DNA of 64,000 nt. Source: Luteolibacter sp. Y139 (GTDB lineage: Bacteria > Verrucomicrobiota > Verrucomicrobiia > Verrucomicrobiales > Akkermansiaceae). This document shows, piece after piece, positions 32,862-41,458 of this stretch. The notes below the pieces were generated by a model. That model was not told the DNA's origin. It saw only the letters and a program-made list of their open reading frames with translations, and did not search any database. The stretch lies in the NCBI RefSeq assembly GCF_038066715.1, contig NZ_JBBUKT010000004.1:310001-374000 (forward strand), read 5' to 3'. Within the stretch, counting starts at the first letter, position 1; every line of letters starts with the position of its first letter. Made by a program: the position numbers and the translations under genes.

Positions 32862-35291
32862 ATGAAGGGTAATCCCACTGCGATGGAGGTCCGCAATCCC
32901 ATAGCATGCCCGAAATGTGGCAGGCCACTGCCGGGCGATGCCCCGCTGGGCCTCTGCCCCGGCTGTCTGGGACAGATGAATCTCTGCGCGGATACCTTGG
33001 CTGACGACGATGACGTGCGTGCCGGCCCTTCCATTCCGCCGGAGGATCTGGCACCGCATTTTCCGCAGCTTGAAATCATCGAGTGTCTTGGCCGCGGCGG
33101 CATGGGAGTGGTCTACAAGGCCCGTCAGAAAACGCTCAATCGTCTCGTCGCCCTCAAGCTGCTTTCCCCGGAGCGCGAAAAGGATGCGGAGTTCGCGGCG
33201 CGTTTCACCCGTGAGGCCCAGGCGCTCGCAAGGCTTTCCCATCCGCACATCGTCACGGTCCATGACTTCGGCCACACGGGGAATTTTTTCTTTCTCCTCA
33301 TGGAGTATGTGGACGGCGTGAATCTCCGCCAGGCGCTCGGCGCAGGCCGCTTCACACCGGAGGTGGCGCTCGCGCTCGTCCCGCCGGTTTGCGATGCCCT
33401 GCAGTACGCGCACGACCGCGGCATCGTGCATCGCGACATCAAGCCGGAGAACCTTTTGTTAGATCGGGAAGGGCATGTGAAGATTGCCGACTTCGGCATC
33501 GCGAAGATGCTCGATGTGCACCCGGGCAATTTCGCCGAGCCGGAGGGTCAGACCGTCGGCACGCCCCATTACATGGCTCCCGAGCAGCGGGACACGCCGC
33601 TCGCGGCGGATCACCGGGCGGACATCTTCAGCCTCGGTGTGGTGCTTTACGAGATGCTCACCGGTGAGCTGCCGGGGCCGCAGTTGCTGGCACCGTCACG
33701 GAAGGCCGCGGTGGATGTGAGGCTGGACGAGATTGTGATGCGCGCACTCGAAAGCTCACCGGAGCAGCGTTGGCAGACCGCCGGCGAAATGCGCACCCGC
33801 ATCGAGACCCTGGCGGTCTACGCCCCTCCATCAGCCGCGGCTGAGATGAAGCAGTCGCCGGGGTCCGGCGATCGTGCAAAGCGGCTGTTGTGGTTCGTTG
33901 CCGCGCTCCTTGCCGCCGCGTTTCTCGGGCGCTGGCTGTTGGAAATTCTCATGATCCTGAAGTCCGGCGGAGGATTCCATCCCTTTCAGGATCCTCGCGG
34001 CGGCTTCCGGCTTGCCGAGGTTGCACTCCTTTTCGCGCTGGTCGTCTTCGCTTGGTTCACCCGTCGCAGGGATCTCGAAAGCCCTTATTTGCACATCATG
34101 AAAAACCTCTCTCTTTCAATCGTCGGCTCCTCACTGCTGGTGCTGGTTGGCGGCTTCACGCTTGGTCGCTACACTCAAGGCTCGGCGTCGGATATCGCGG
34201 CGGGGAAAAGTCCTGTCACGAAGAACATCTCCAAGCGGGACACTTCGGGAGCCGCCGTAGCGCAGGCTGAGGACTCCACCCGCCATCGCCGCAGGCCTGC
34301 ATCTGCGGGTGCCTCTCCCGGGCGCGAGAGCCGGGGTGCCAAGGAAGCGTGGGAGAATCTTGCGCAGGGGCCGGAACGCACTGCCGCCGTGACCGGCAAG
34401 GCTACCACTCTCCTGAACGAAAAGAATCCCGCGCGCCGGCTGCAGTTGTTCGCCGAGTTCATCGAGAAGTTCGAGACATTCGATTTCGAAGCGATCGCCG
34501 CCAGTTTCGCCGAGCATGACCAACAGGGACGGCTGTTCCCGCAGGAGTATGATCTTTTCCTTTCGACCGCCGCCACCCTCGGCGGGGAGGAGGCGATGAA
34601 CAAGATCTTCAAGCCCGGTGATCCCCTTGATCATTCGCCCTTCGGCGCACAGCACTCGGCGATGACCGCCTTCGCCACGGAAGACCCGCAGAAGGCGACC
34701 GAGTGGTGGAACGCGATGCCGGAAAGCGTGGTAAAGAACGAGCTCGCGAGATCCCTCATCAGCGGCATCGCGGCCAAGGATAGCGATCACGCGTGGGTCA
34801 GCCTCGACGTCTTCCCGCAGGAGGAACGGGCGCAGTTCATGGGGGACCTCGTTCGCCAAAAGATCAGCGACCAAGGCGCGGAGTCCGCCGCGCAATGGCT
34901 GCAAGGATTGAAGTCGCAGGATGGCGGCGATGTCGCGAACTTGAAACAAGCGGGATTCGATTCGCTTCTGAATGCGATCGTCAATCTCTCACCCGACAAG
35001 AAATCCCAGTACATCGACCGGTTCTCGGATGAGCCATGGATGCAGGCTTCAGGATTCCCTGCGCGGGTCGCGCGCCAGTGGGCACAGCAGAATGGCACCG
35101 AGGCCGTGAACTGGGCAGTGGGGCTTCCCGAGGCAGCACGCAGCCGCACCCTCTTGGACGCGTTCGACGGGTGGCAGCAGTCTGACGCGTCGGGGTTCCA
35201 AGCGTGGCGAACTGAACATCAGTCCGAGGACGCTTTCCGCGATTCGATCCGTGCCCTGGATGAATATTCCCGCGCCCAGAATACCCATTAG
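32862..35291 (+). CDS. Ser/Thr protein kinase fused to membrane helices and a helical-repeat domain
   Basis: 809 residues. A zinc ribbon (CPKCGRPLPG, CPGCLGQM) opens the protein. The kinase spans ~70-330: GRGGMGVVYKA (P-loop), VALKLL (ATP Lys), HRDIKPENLLLD (catalytic loop), DFGIAK and MAPEQ. Three hydrophobic segments follow (LLWFVAALLAAAFLG, LAEVALLFALVVFAW, LSIVGSSLLVLVGGF). The C-terminal ~350 residues are helical repeats with recurring WxxxMP/LP and DPxxAxxW patterns (EDPQKATEWWNAMP, QNGTEAVNWAVGLP). HIMKNLSLSIVG looks like the original start of a separate protein now fused to the kinase. Coupled to the upstream sigma gene. Confidence 0.9.
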   Translation: MKGNPTAMEVRNPIACPKCGRPLPGDAPLGLCPGCLGQMNLCADTLADDDDVRAGPSIPPEDLAPHFPQLEIIECLGRGGMGVVYKARQKTLNRLVALKLLSPEREKDAEFAARFTREAQALARLSHPHIVTVHDFGHTGNFFFLLMEYVDGVNLRQALGAGRFTPEVALALVPPVCDALQYAHDRGIVHRDIKPENLLLDREGHVKIADFGIAKMLDVHPGNFAEPEGQTVGTPHYMAPEQRDTPLAADHRADIFSLGVVLYEMLTGELPGPQLLAPSRKAAVDVRLDEIVMRALESSPEQRWQTAGEMRTRIETLAVYAPPSAAAEMKQSPGSGDRAKRLLWFVAALLAAAFLGRWLLEILMILKSGGGFHPFQDPRGGFRLAEVALLFALVVFAWFTRRRDLESPYLHIMKNLSLSIVGSSLLVLVGGFTLGRYTQGSASDIAAGKSPVTKNISKRDTSGAAVAQAEDSTRHRRRPASAGASPGRESRGAKEAWENLAQGPERTAAVTGKATTLLNEKNPARRLQLFAEFIEKFETFDFEAIAASFAEHDQQGRLFPQEYDLFLSTAATLGGEEAMNKIFKPGDPLDHSPFGAQHSAMTAFATEDPQKATEWWNAMPESVVKNELARSLISGIAAKDSDHAWVSLDVFPQEERAQFMGDLVRQKISDQGAESAAQWLQGLKSQDGGDVANLKQAGFDSLLNAIVNLSPDKKSQYIDRFSDEPWMQASGFPARVARQWAQQNGTEAVNWAVGLPEAARSRTLLDAFDGWQQSDASGFQAWRTEHQSEDAFRDSIRALDEYSRAQNTH

Positions 35292-35335
35292 TTGCTCAAG
35301 TGCTGCCGGCCGCGTCGTCCGGAGGTCGATAGCCC

Positions 35336-35374
35336 TTGAAAAGAAAAGGCCTTCCGGCGTGAACCGGAAGGCCT
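35336..35374 (-). terminator. Intrinsic terminator of the outer-membrane protein gene
   Basis: A perfect 11-bp stem (35347-35357 with 35364-35374) with a 6-base loop. Read on the minus strand it is followed by TTTTCTTTTC. It lies 26 bases after the stop of the minus-strand gene and also separates it from the convergent kinase gene. Confidence 0.85.
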
Positions 35375-35400
35375 AGGCGTGTGCTTCTTATGAAAGCGGA

Positions 35401-35985
35401 TTAGAACTTGAAGCGGAGGCCGAGCTCGGCACCCACGTCATCGCCGACTTTGACGGAGACCGGTCCGATGGAGCTGTCGTCCACCCAGAGCCAGCGGGCA
35501 CCGCCGTAGATCTCGAAGTTGTCGGTCACATTGTAGCCGAGGCCCGCGAAGACTTGGGCAGCGAGTTCGACGGAGCTGTCGTCGAAGACACCGGCATCGG
35601 AATCAACAAATCCAGCGCCAACGCCGAGGCCGACGTAAGCGGAGAGCTTGCTGTTGAGGGCGAAGTCAGCCTTGTAGTTCAGGGTCACCGGGATGACGTC
35701 GCTTTCGACGATGCCGCCGAAGCTTTCCGTCTGGGTGTAGAGGCCTTCCACGAAGAGCGAGTGGGTCACCGAACCGGTTTCGGCGATCTTGGCGCCGAAG
35801 TGGAGGGTGTAGTAGGCTTCCTCGTTGTCGAAGAAGTAACCCGCCGAGCCACCGACGAACCAGCGATAGAGCGGGCTGCTGGCGGTCTGGGTGTAGGAGG
35901 TCGGAGCTGCTGCCGGCTCGCCGGCCTGAGCGGCAGCGGCGGAGAACAGGCAGAGTGCGATTGCAAGTGAAGTAGAGTGCTTCAT
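35401..35985 (-). CDS. Outer-membrane beta-barrel protein (OmpA/Opa-like small barrel)
   Basis: 194 residues from ATG 35985. Signal peptide MKHSTSLAIALCLFSAAAAQA. Alternating hydrophobic strands run to the end (WFVGGSAGYFFDNEEAYYTL, KLSAYVGLGVGAGFVD, NFEIYGGARWLWVDD), and the protein ends in the aromatic residue Phe (LGLRFKF), the normal sorting signal of outer-membrane barrels. About eight strands fit this length. The 80 bases upstream are unusually AT-rich, suggesting a strong promoter. Ligand or role unknown. Confidence 0.85.
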   Translation of the reverse strand: MKHSTSLAIALCLFSAAAAQAGEPAAAPTSYTQTASSPLYRWFVGGSAGYFFDNEEAYYTLHFGAKIAETGSVTHSLFVEGLYTQTESFGGIVESDVIPVTLNYKADFALNSKLSAYVGLGVGAGFVDSDAGVFDDSSVELAAQVFAGLGYNVTDNFEIYGGARWLWVDDSSIGPVSVKVGDDVGAELGLRFKF

Positions 35986-36068
35986 GTCACCCGGAGAGTT
36001 CAATGAGCCGAATCTATAATCAAGGGAAATTTTAAAAATATTGATAATTAATTTATCTTAGCAAGCTC

Positions 36069-36389
36069 TCAGAGGAGTGGGGGTGTCTGATGGGGAATCT
36101 CGGCCTGGACGGGCCTGGCGAGGAGGGCGTCGATCCTGGTGAGAAGGTCGAGGGAGGGTGTGGCCTCTTCTTCGAGGAGTTCGCGGAGATAACTGCTCCA
36201 GTCCTGCGGGGTGCGGCCTTCTTCCCGGGACAAGATGAGCGCGATTTCGCTGAGGCGACCGCTTGCCGCGAGCTGCTTGCGGGTTCGATTCAGCCAATTT
36301 TCGAAATACGGGCGATCCGGTTTGCCGGGAAACACGGGCCGTGCGTAGCGGGAAATGGCGGAATTCGCAAGGCGAGGTGACAAGTGCAT
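36069..36389 (-). CDS. Small conserved helical protein, possible DNA-associated regulator
   Basis: 106 residues from ATG 36389. The core FENWLNRTRKQLAASGRLSE, IALILSREEGRTPQDWSSYL and LDLLTRIDALLARP is regular and amphipathic, consistent with a small helix-turn-helix-like bundle. Similar short proteins with an ending of LLTRIDALLA type are, to my memory, recurrent in Luteolibacter-like genomes, but I cannot name a family. It is divergent from the AI-2E fusion gene (130 bases). Function unknown. Confidence 0.6.
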   Translation of the reverse strand: MHLSPRLANSAISRYARPVFPGKPDRPYFENWLNRTRKQLAASGRLSEIALILSREEGRTPQDWSSYLRELLEEEATPSLDLLTRIDALLARPVQAEIPHQTPPLL

Positions 36390-36519
36390 AATGCATTGCC
36401 GTGGAATCGTGCACCGTGCATTCGACCTTGGGGTCGATGGGGTTGTGCTGGCAAAGTCCCTTGAGTGCGGGGGCTTTTGAAATGGGTCTCCAATCTGCAA
36501 AGAGCAGCTAAACCGAGCC

Positions 36520-38853
36520 ATGTCCTCCTCCCGCCCTGTCCGACTTCCTCCCCGCAAACGTCGCCCTGCCGCGGACTCGCTCTCGGGGATCTTCGCGGTG
36601 TGCCTTACCTCTGCCCTGCTGGCGGGGATCTATTTCGGCCGTGAGGTGCTGATTCCGTTCGCGCTGGCGGGGCTGATCACCTTCCTGCTGACGCCGCTGG
36701 TGAACAAGCTGCAGCGGTGGGTGGGGAACGTGACCTCGGTCCTCGCCGCTATGTCCTTGATCCTCGTGGCGACGCTTTCGATGGGCTGGATCGTGGGCAC
36801 GCAGGCCGTGGATCTCGCGGGCCAGCTGCCGGGCTACAAGGAGAACATCCGCACCAAGCTGCGCTCCTTCCAGATCCCGAGCGGCGGGGTGCTCAGCAAG
36901 CTCTCCGAAACGGTGGAAGATTTGAAAAAAGAACTCCCCGGGAAGAAGGGGAAGGAGGGTGAGGCGGCAGCCGCTGAGGTGCAGCCGATGCCGGTGGAAG
37001 TGGTGAAGGGGACGACGGATGCGGGCCCGATGGATACGGTGCAGTCGATGATCGGTCAGGTGGCCGGGCCTCTGGGTACGGCGGCGCTGGTGCTGCTGCT
37101 CGCGACCTTCATGCTGCTGAAACGGGAAGACCTGCGGGCGCGGCTGCTGCGGCTGATCGGTCAGGGGCGCATCAGCACGACGACGAAGGCGCTGGATGAG
37201 GCGGGGATGCGGGTGCGGAAGTATTTGCTGATGCAGCTGGTGGTGAATGTGACCTACGGCATCCCGCTGGCGATCGGGCTGTATTTCATCGGCGTGCCGA
37301 ATGCGGTGCTATGGGGAGCGCTGGCGGCGGTGCTACGATTCATCCCGTACATCGGGCCGTGGATTGCGGCGGCGTTTCCGGTGATGCTGTCGCTGACGGT
37401 ATCGCCAGACTGGATGGCGCCGCTGATGACGATCGGGTTGTTCGTGCTGCTGGAGCTGGTGAGCAACAATGTGCTGGAGCCATGGCTGTATGGAACCAGC
37501 ACGGGTGTCTCGCCGGTGGCGCTGATCGTGACGGCGGTATTCTGGACGTGGCTGTGGGGCACGCCGGGACTGGTGCTGTCCACGCCCTTCACGGTGTGCC
37601 TGGTGGTGATGGGGCGGCACATCCCGCAGCTGGCGTTTCTCAGCGTGCTGTTAGGCGAGGAGGAGGCGTTGACTCCGGCGGATGATTGCTACCAGCGGCT
37701 GTTGCGCCGCGGTGAGCACGATGAAATGGAACTGGCGGAGTCGTTCCTGCAGAACAAGCCGCTGGTGGAGCTCTATGACTCGATGCTGATCCCGGTGATG
37801 ATCGCGGCGGAGCGGGACCAGCGGGCGGGATCGATCGACCGCGAGCAGCGGGACCAGATCATTCATGCGATGGGGGATCTGGTGGAGGAGCTGGGCGAGC
37901 GGCACTTGCCGGGAGAGAACGGGGAGAAGGCAGCCGAGGTGGATTGCCATGTTTGCTGCCTGGCGGCACGGGCCGAGCGGGACGAGATGGCGGGCAGCAT
38001 GCTGGTGCACGTGCTGCGGCAAGAAGGCTTCGAAGCGGAGCAACTGCCCGCGCAGCGGGTGGTCAGTGAATTGATCGATGCGCTGCAGTACAAGCAGCCG
38101 GATCTGGTGTGTGTGTCGGTGGTGGCGCCGTCGACGACGGGCCATGCGCGGACGCTGTGCCGGAAGGTGCGGGAGGCGAGGCCGGAGGTGAAGATCGTGG
38201 TGGGCCTGTGGGGAAAAGAGGAGGACGAGGTGCCGGAGGAAGAGATGGAAGTGCTGCGGGATGCGGGAGCGGACGAGGTGTTCACGGAACTCGCCGGATT
38301 GCTCGAATATGCAGGGCGCTTTGCTTCGACGCTGGCGGAGGAGACGGTGCCGGCATCAATCCCGGAGGATGAGGACGAGCGCTTGATCACACTGGAGGGA
38401 CTCGGACTGGTGAATCCGGAACGCGAACCAGTGCTGGATCACGTGACGGCGAAGCTGGCGCGGGTCTTCGACGTGCCGATGACGGCGATCACCTTGGTGG
38501 ACCGGGACCGGCAGTGGTTCAAGGCGCACCTTGGCTTGCCGGACGAGTTGGCAGAGGAAGGTGGCACGCCACGCGATCTTTCGATCTGCGGGTATGTGGT
38601 CGCGTCCGACGAGGTATTCGTGGTGAGAGACCTGAAGCGCGACCGCCGGTTCGCGAAGAACCCGCTGGTGGTGGAGCATGGGATCCGCTTTTACGCGGGT
38701 GCGCCGATCCGGGTGGGCAATGGGCAGACGATCGGAGCGCTGTGCCTGATGGATACCGAGCCGCGCAGGCTGACGGCTCAGGAGAGCCGGCTGCTGAAGG
38801 CGAATGCGGAGGAGGTGGCGGAGGAGATCGAGAGATTGGCGGAGGTGAATTGA
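36520..38853 (+). CDS. AI-2E family transporter fused to B12-binding-like and GAF domains
   Basis: 777 residues. Residues ~20-385 are an AI-2E/PerM-type permease (LIPFALAGLITFLLTPL, FIPYIGPWIAAAFPVML, LVSNNVLEPWLYGTSTGVSP). Residues ~415-600 contain a helical cap (YDSMLIPVMIAAERDQRAG) and a Rossmann-like part (LVHVLRQEGFEAEQLPAQRV, QPDLVCVSVVAPSTTGHART) that resembles a cobalamin-binding domain but lacks the DxHxxG lower-ligand motif. Residues ~630-775 form a GAF domain (MTAITLVDRDRQWFKAHLG, LSICGYVVA, FYAGAPIRVGNGQTIGALCL). The fusion suggests transport or release gated by a cytosolic signal. The exact substrate is unknown. Confidence 0.88.
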   Translation: MSSSRPVRLPPRKRRPAADSLSGIFAVCLTSALLAGIYFGREVLIPFALAGLITFLLTPLVNKLQRWVGNVTSVLAAMSLILVATLSMGWIVGTQAVDLAGQLPGYKENIRTKLRSFQIPSGGVLSKLSETVEDLKKELPGKKGKEGEAAAAEVQPMPVEVVKGTTDAGPMDTVQSMIGQVAGPLGTAALVLLLATFMLLKREDLRARLLRLIGQGRISTTTKALDEAGMRVRKYLLMQLVVNVTYGIPLAIGLYFIGVPNAVLWGALAAVLRFIPYIGPWIAAAFPVMLSLTVSPDWMAPLMTIGLFVLLELVSNNVLEPWLYGTSTGVSPVALIVTAVFWTWLWGTPGLVLSTPFTVCLVVMGRHIPQLAFLSVLLGEEEALTPADDCYQRLLRRGEHDEMELAESFLQNKPLVELYDSMLIPVMIAAERDQRAGSIDREQRDQIIHAMGDLVEELGERHLPGENGEKAAEVDCHVCCLAARAERDEMAGSMLVHVLRQEGFEAEQLPAQRVVSELIDALQYKQPDLVCVSVVAPSTTGHARTLCRKVREARPEVKIVVGLWGKEEDEVPEEEMEVLRDAGADEVFTELAGLLEYAGRFASTLAEETVPASIPEDEDERLITLEGLGLVNPEREPVLDHVTAKLARVFDVPMTAITLVDRDRQWFKAHLGLPDELAEEGGTPRDLSICGYVVASDEVFVVRDLKRDRRFAKNPLVVEHGIRFYAGAPIRVGNGQTIGALCLMDTEPRRLTAQESRLLKANAEEVAEEIERLAEVN

Positions 38854-38860
38854 GCGGGGA

Positions 38861-38905
38861 TTTTCCGATATTCCGATGTCGTAGGGATATTGGAATATCG
38901 GAAAA
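38861..38905. repeat. Perfect 14-bp inverted repeat after the AI-2E fusion gene
   Basis: TTTTCCGATATTCC at 38861-38874 and its exact complement at 38892-38905 enclose a 17-base loop containing TAGGGAT. It starts 8 bases after the stop codon. There is no T-run after the second arm, so a classical terminator is unlikely on the plus strand. Confidence 0.85.
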
Positions 38906-38956
38906 ATGGAACGCGCTGCACCTACGTGCCGGTTACCGGGCTGGTGGCAAAAGGAG

Positions 38957-39005
38957 GCACTCCAGTAACTCCAGTTTCCTAGGGATGCTGGAGTTACTGG
39001 AGTGC
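38957..39005. repeat. Perfect 18-bp inverted repeat
   Basis: GCACTCCAGTAACTCCAG at 38957-38974 pairs with its exact complement at 38988-39005 around a 13-base loop, again containing TAGGGAT. It lies 51 bases after the first inverted repeat. A third shorter hairpin (CCGCACAC/GTGTGCGG, 39060-39078) follows. No gene is visible in the 348-base gap 38854-39201. Confidence 0.85.
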
Positions 39006-39201
39006 TTCTTCCCTGCAGATAGAGGCGCTGGGTTTCCTGCCACGGGGTGGCTTCGGTTTCCGCACACGGAGTGTGCGGACCACTTTGGCAACGGGTGTTG
39101 CGCGCCGCTTGTGACTCGAAGGGGCCTGAGGGTGTTGATGCGCGGCAGGGCCATGGGGCAGCGACAGGAGTCTCGCTGCTCCTTATTGCGTGGGCGTTGG
39201 C

Positions 39202-39666
39202 TTACTCCACCTGCGCTACGGCCATGGCGGCGATGCCTTCGCGGCGGCCGATGAAGCCCATGGTCTCGTTGGTGGTGGCCTTGATGCCGACGCGGGCGGG
39301 ATCGAGGCCGAGGGCGCGGCCGATGTTGGCCTTCATCGCTTCGCGGTGAGGGAGGATCTTCGGGGCTTCAGCGACGAGGGTGCTGTCGATGTTCACCAGC
39401 GTGAAGCCTTGCTCGCGGCAGAGGGCGGCGGCTTTCTCGAGGATCTTGAGCGAGGAGATGTTGTGGCAGGAGGGATCGCCGGGTGGGAAGTAGTGGCCGA
39501 TGTCTGCGAGGCCGAGGGCACCGAGGACGGCATCGGCGATGGCATGGCAGAGCACGTCTGCATCCGAGTGGCCGTCGAGGCCGTGGGTGTGGGGGATTTC
39601 CACGCCGCCCAAGATGAGCGGGCGGCCTTGCTTGAACTGATGAACGTCGTAGCCGAAACCAACCAT
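39202..39666 (-). CDS. ispF: 2-C-methyl-D-erythritol 2,4-cyclodiphosphate synthase
   Basis: 154 residues, the normal length. GYDVHQF carries the zinc ligands Asp 7 and His 9 region, GLDGHSDADVLCHAIADA the third ligand, IGHYFPP and IDSTLVAEAPKI the substrate pocket, and IKATTNETMGFIGRREGI the conserved end. It forms the cyclic diphosphate in the MEP isoprenoid pathway as a homotrimer. It follows an inositol monophosphatase-like gene with only 9 bases between stop and start, so both are likely co-transcribed. Confidence 0.97.
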   Translation of the reverse strand: MVGFGYDVHQFKQGRPLILGGVEIPHTHGLDGHSDADVLCHAIADAVLGALGLADIGHYFPPGDPSCHNISSLKILEKAAALCREQGFTLVNIDSTLVAEAPKILPHREAMKANIGRALGLDPARVGIKATTNETMGFIGRREGIAAMAVAQVE

Positions 39667-39675
39667 GGCGGTGTG

Positions 39676-40422
39676 TTAGAGAATCTCTTCGATCGGGATC
39701 TTGCCGTTGGTGGCGACGATGGCCCAGGCGTCGGCGTCCTTGGCGGGCTCGAGGTCGACCTTGCCACCGGCGGCTTCGACGAGGAGCTTGCCGGCGGCGA
39801 TGTCCCAGAGGGAGATGCGGGACTCGATGTAGCCATCGAGGCGGCCACTGGCGATGTAGGCCATGCCGAGGGCGGCGCTGCCCATCATGCGCATCTTGCG
39901 GGCCTTCAGAGAGGCCTTGCGGAAGCGCTCGAGGCCGGTGCGGAGGGCTTCCTCGTCCTTGCCGCAGCCGACGAAGAGGGCGCACTCCTCAAGCTTGGTG
40001 CGCTTGCTGACGGAGATGGGGCGGCCATCGAGCATCGGCACGCCGCCTTTTTCGACGGTCCAGGTTTCGCCGACGATGGGATCGTGAATGACGCCGACGG
40101 TCACTTCGCCCTTTTCGCGGAGGGCGATGGAGACGCAGAAGTGGGGGATGCCGTAGTAGAAGTTCACTGTGCCATCGATGGGGTCGACGATCCACTCGCG
40201 GTCGCTGTCGGGATTGCCGCCCATGCCTTCCTCGCCGTAGAGGGCGTCGCCGGGGCGTGCGCCGAGGAGGATGTCCTCGATGAGCTTCTGGGACTCCTTG
40301 TCGAGGGCGAGCTTGATATCGTGGTGGGTGGCTTCATCGACGGCGGCTTCGAGGCCGAAGTTCGCCTTGAGCAGCTTGCCCGCTTCCTTGGCGGCGTGGA
40401 CGGTGAGTTCGAGGTCGGTCAC
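39676..40422 (-). CDS. Inositol monophosphatase family protein
   Basis: 248 residues from GTG 40422, the first credible start. Metal site motifs: LYGEEG (Glu), WIVDPIDGTVNF (Asp-Pro-x-Asp-Gly-Thr) and SLWDIAAGKLLVEAAGG (final Asp). These define a Mg-dependent, lithium-sensitive phosphatase of the IMPase/CysQ superfamily. Substrate could be inositol phosphate, 3'-phosphoadenosine phosphate or another sugar phosphate; the sequence does not decide. First gene of a pair with ispF. The ~200 bases upstream hold a low-complexity AGCCGCAGAGG-type tract (near 40507). Confidence 0.92.
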   Translation of the reverse strand: MTDLELTVHAAKEAGKLLKANFGLEAAVDEATHHDIKLALDKESQKLIEDILLGARPGDALYGEEGMGGNPDSDREWIVDPIDGTVNFYYGIPHFCVSIALREKGEVTVGVIHDPIVGETWTVEKGGVPMLDGRPISVSKRTKLEECALFVGCGKDEEALRTGLERFRKASLKARKMRMMGSAALGMAYIASGRLDGYIESRISLWDIAAGKLLVEAAGGKVDLEPAKDADAWAIVATNGKIPIEEIL

Positions 40423-40620
40423 GGCGGGGAACGTGGCGTGAGGGAGCGGCGGTGCCAAGGGGAGAACGCGACAGGGTGGTTTCGGGGGATATTGGACGAG
40501 GTTTTTTAGCCGCAGAGGGCGTAAAGGACGCAAAGAAGGGTTTCTTTGGGGCCTTTGCGTTACTTACGGGGGAGATTTTTCCACTGCTATGGAGTCGCAA
40601 CCTTATCTATCATCCCGGCG

Positions 40621-40860
40621 ATGGAATCACCCGCCTTGGATTACGATATCATTGATGCTGTCTCCGCCGAGTACCTCGTTACCCGCGTTCGCAGGAAACT
40701 CGACGAGGGATGGAAGCTGGTGGGTGCTCCGATGTTTGTGGCCAATACCTGGTGCCAGGCGATGACCCAGGGCGACACGGAGGCATCCCATGTCGCCTCG
40801 TCGCTGTCAGAGATCAACCGGGCGCTGCAGGAGCTGGCGGGGTCGATCGGCCGGAAGTGA
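40621..40860 (+). CDS. Small DUF1737-like protein
   Basis: 79 residues from ATG 40621. YLVTRVRRKLDEGWKLVGAP followed by WCQAMTQ matches the DUF1737 pattern, in which a short alpha/beta unit around an EGW motif and a terminal QA stretch is conserved. The C-terminal helix (SSLSEINRALQELAGSIG) is extra. Cytosolic; role unknown. Its end is close to a convergent DUF1328 gene. Confidence 0.75.
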   Translation: MESPALDYDIIDAVSAEYLVTRVRRKLDEGWKLVGAPMFVANTWCQAMTQGDTEASHVASSLSEINRALQELAGSIGRK

Positions 40861-40871
40861 TGGATCGCGTG

Positions 40872-40902
40872 AAAAAGGCCGCCAGGAATTTCCGGGCGGC
40901 CT
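40872..40902 (-). terminator. Intrinsic terminator of the DUF1328 gene
   Basis: AGGCCGCC (40876-40883) pairs with GGCGGCCT (40895-40902). Read on the minus strand, TTTTT follows the second arm. It lies 26 bases past the stop of the minus-strand gene. A nearly identical stem ends the giant protein gene at 45954. Confidence 0.8.
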
Positions 40903-40928
40903 GCGAGTCTGGCTTCGTCTGGTTTGGG

Positions 40929-41084
40929 TCAGGCTCTTTTCTTCACGAAGGAGAACAAGGCGAAGAGGAGGAAGACCACGAAACAGATTTTGGCGATGGT
41001 GGCTGCGAGTCCGGATAGGGAGGCGAAGCCGAGGAACCCTGCGATGAGGGCGATGATGATGAAGACAATGGCGTAGTGGAGCAT
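40929..41084 (-). CDS. DUF1328 family small membrane protein
   Basis: 51 residues read from ATG at 41084 to TGA at 40929-40931. The sequence is MLHYAIVFIIIALIAGFLGF in the first helix, then SLSGLAATIAKICFVVFLLF in the second, ending in SFVKKRA. This is the standard DUF1328/YtjA layout of two short hydrophobic helices around a Gly-Ala-rich turn. Such proteins are stress-associated in several bacteria, but their function is unknown. The family is highly conserved in length. Confidence 0.9.
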   Translation of the reverse strand: MLHYAIVFIIIALIAGFLGFASLSGLAATIAKICFVVFLLFALFSFVKKRA

Positions 41085-41458
41085 GGCTGGAGGAGGTTGG
41101 AGTTTGGTTTACCCGGGAAATCTCCGCCGCGCCGTTTCACGGGGGAAACGGCTTTTGGTGCTGTATCAATCTCGTCTGCTTTGGTGGATATGGAAGGTTA
41201 TTTTATTCAGATGCCCTGTCGGATTTATTGTCCGATTTTGAGGTCGTGAATCAGCCACAGATGAACGGGATGGGATGAAGTGCCGGGTGATCCATGAAAG
41301 GCGGAGATAAGCTTTGGCGGTGCCTTGCGAAGGAGCACTGAAGTGAAAATTTACCTGCTGGAGTCCACCGCGTTTTTACGTAGTGTCGCCGCTCGTCCCC
41401 CCCGGGCATTAAGGCAGCGTGATGCATTCGCACACGCTTGCCTGCTTGGGGACATGCC
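41085..41458. other. 374-base intergenic region with a hairpin and a dispersed repeat
   Basis: A perfect 8-bp stem GCCGTTTC/GAAACGGC (41131-41152) followed by TTTT looks like an intrinsic terminator on the plus strand with no gene before it, which could mean a small RNA. A 26-base repeat lies at 41277-41302. No protein gene is convincing. Confidence 0.45.
41277..41302. repeat. 26-base dispersed repeat, copy 1
   Basis: GAAGTGCCGGGTGATCCATG followed by AAAGGC. It matches 54418-54443 at 25 of 26 positions. Both copies lie in noncoding DNA. Too short to classify. Confidence 0.7.

Noticed and set aside
40500-40565. AGCCGCAGAGGGCGTAAAGG tract as a repeat element
   Set aside because: This kind of low-complexity sequence is common in intergenic DNA of many bacteria, and no second copy is seen in the window.
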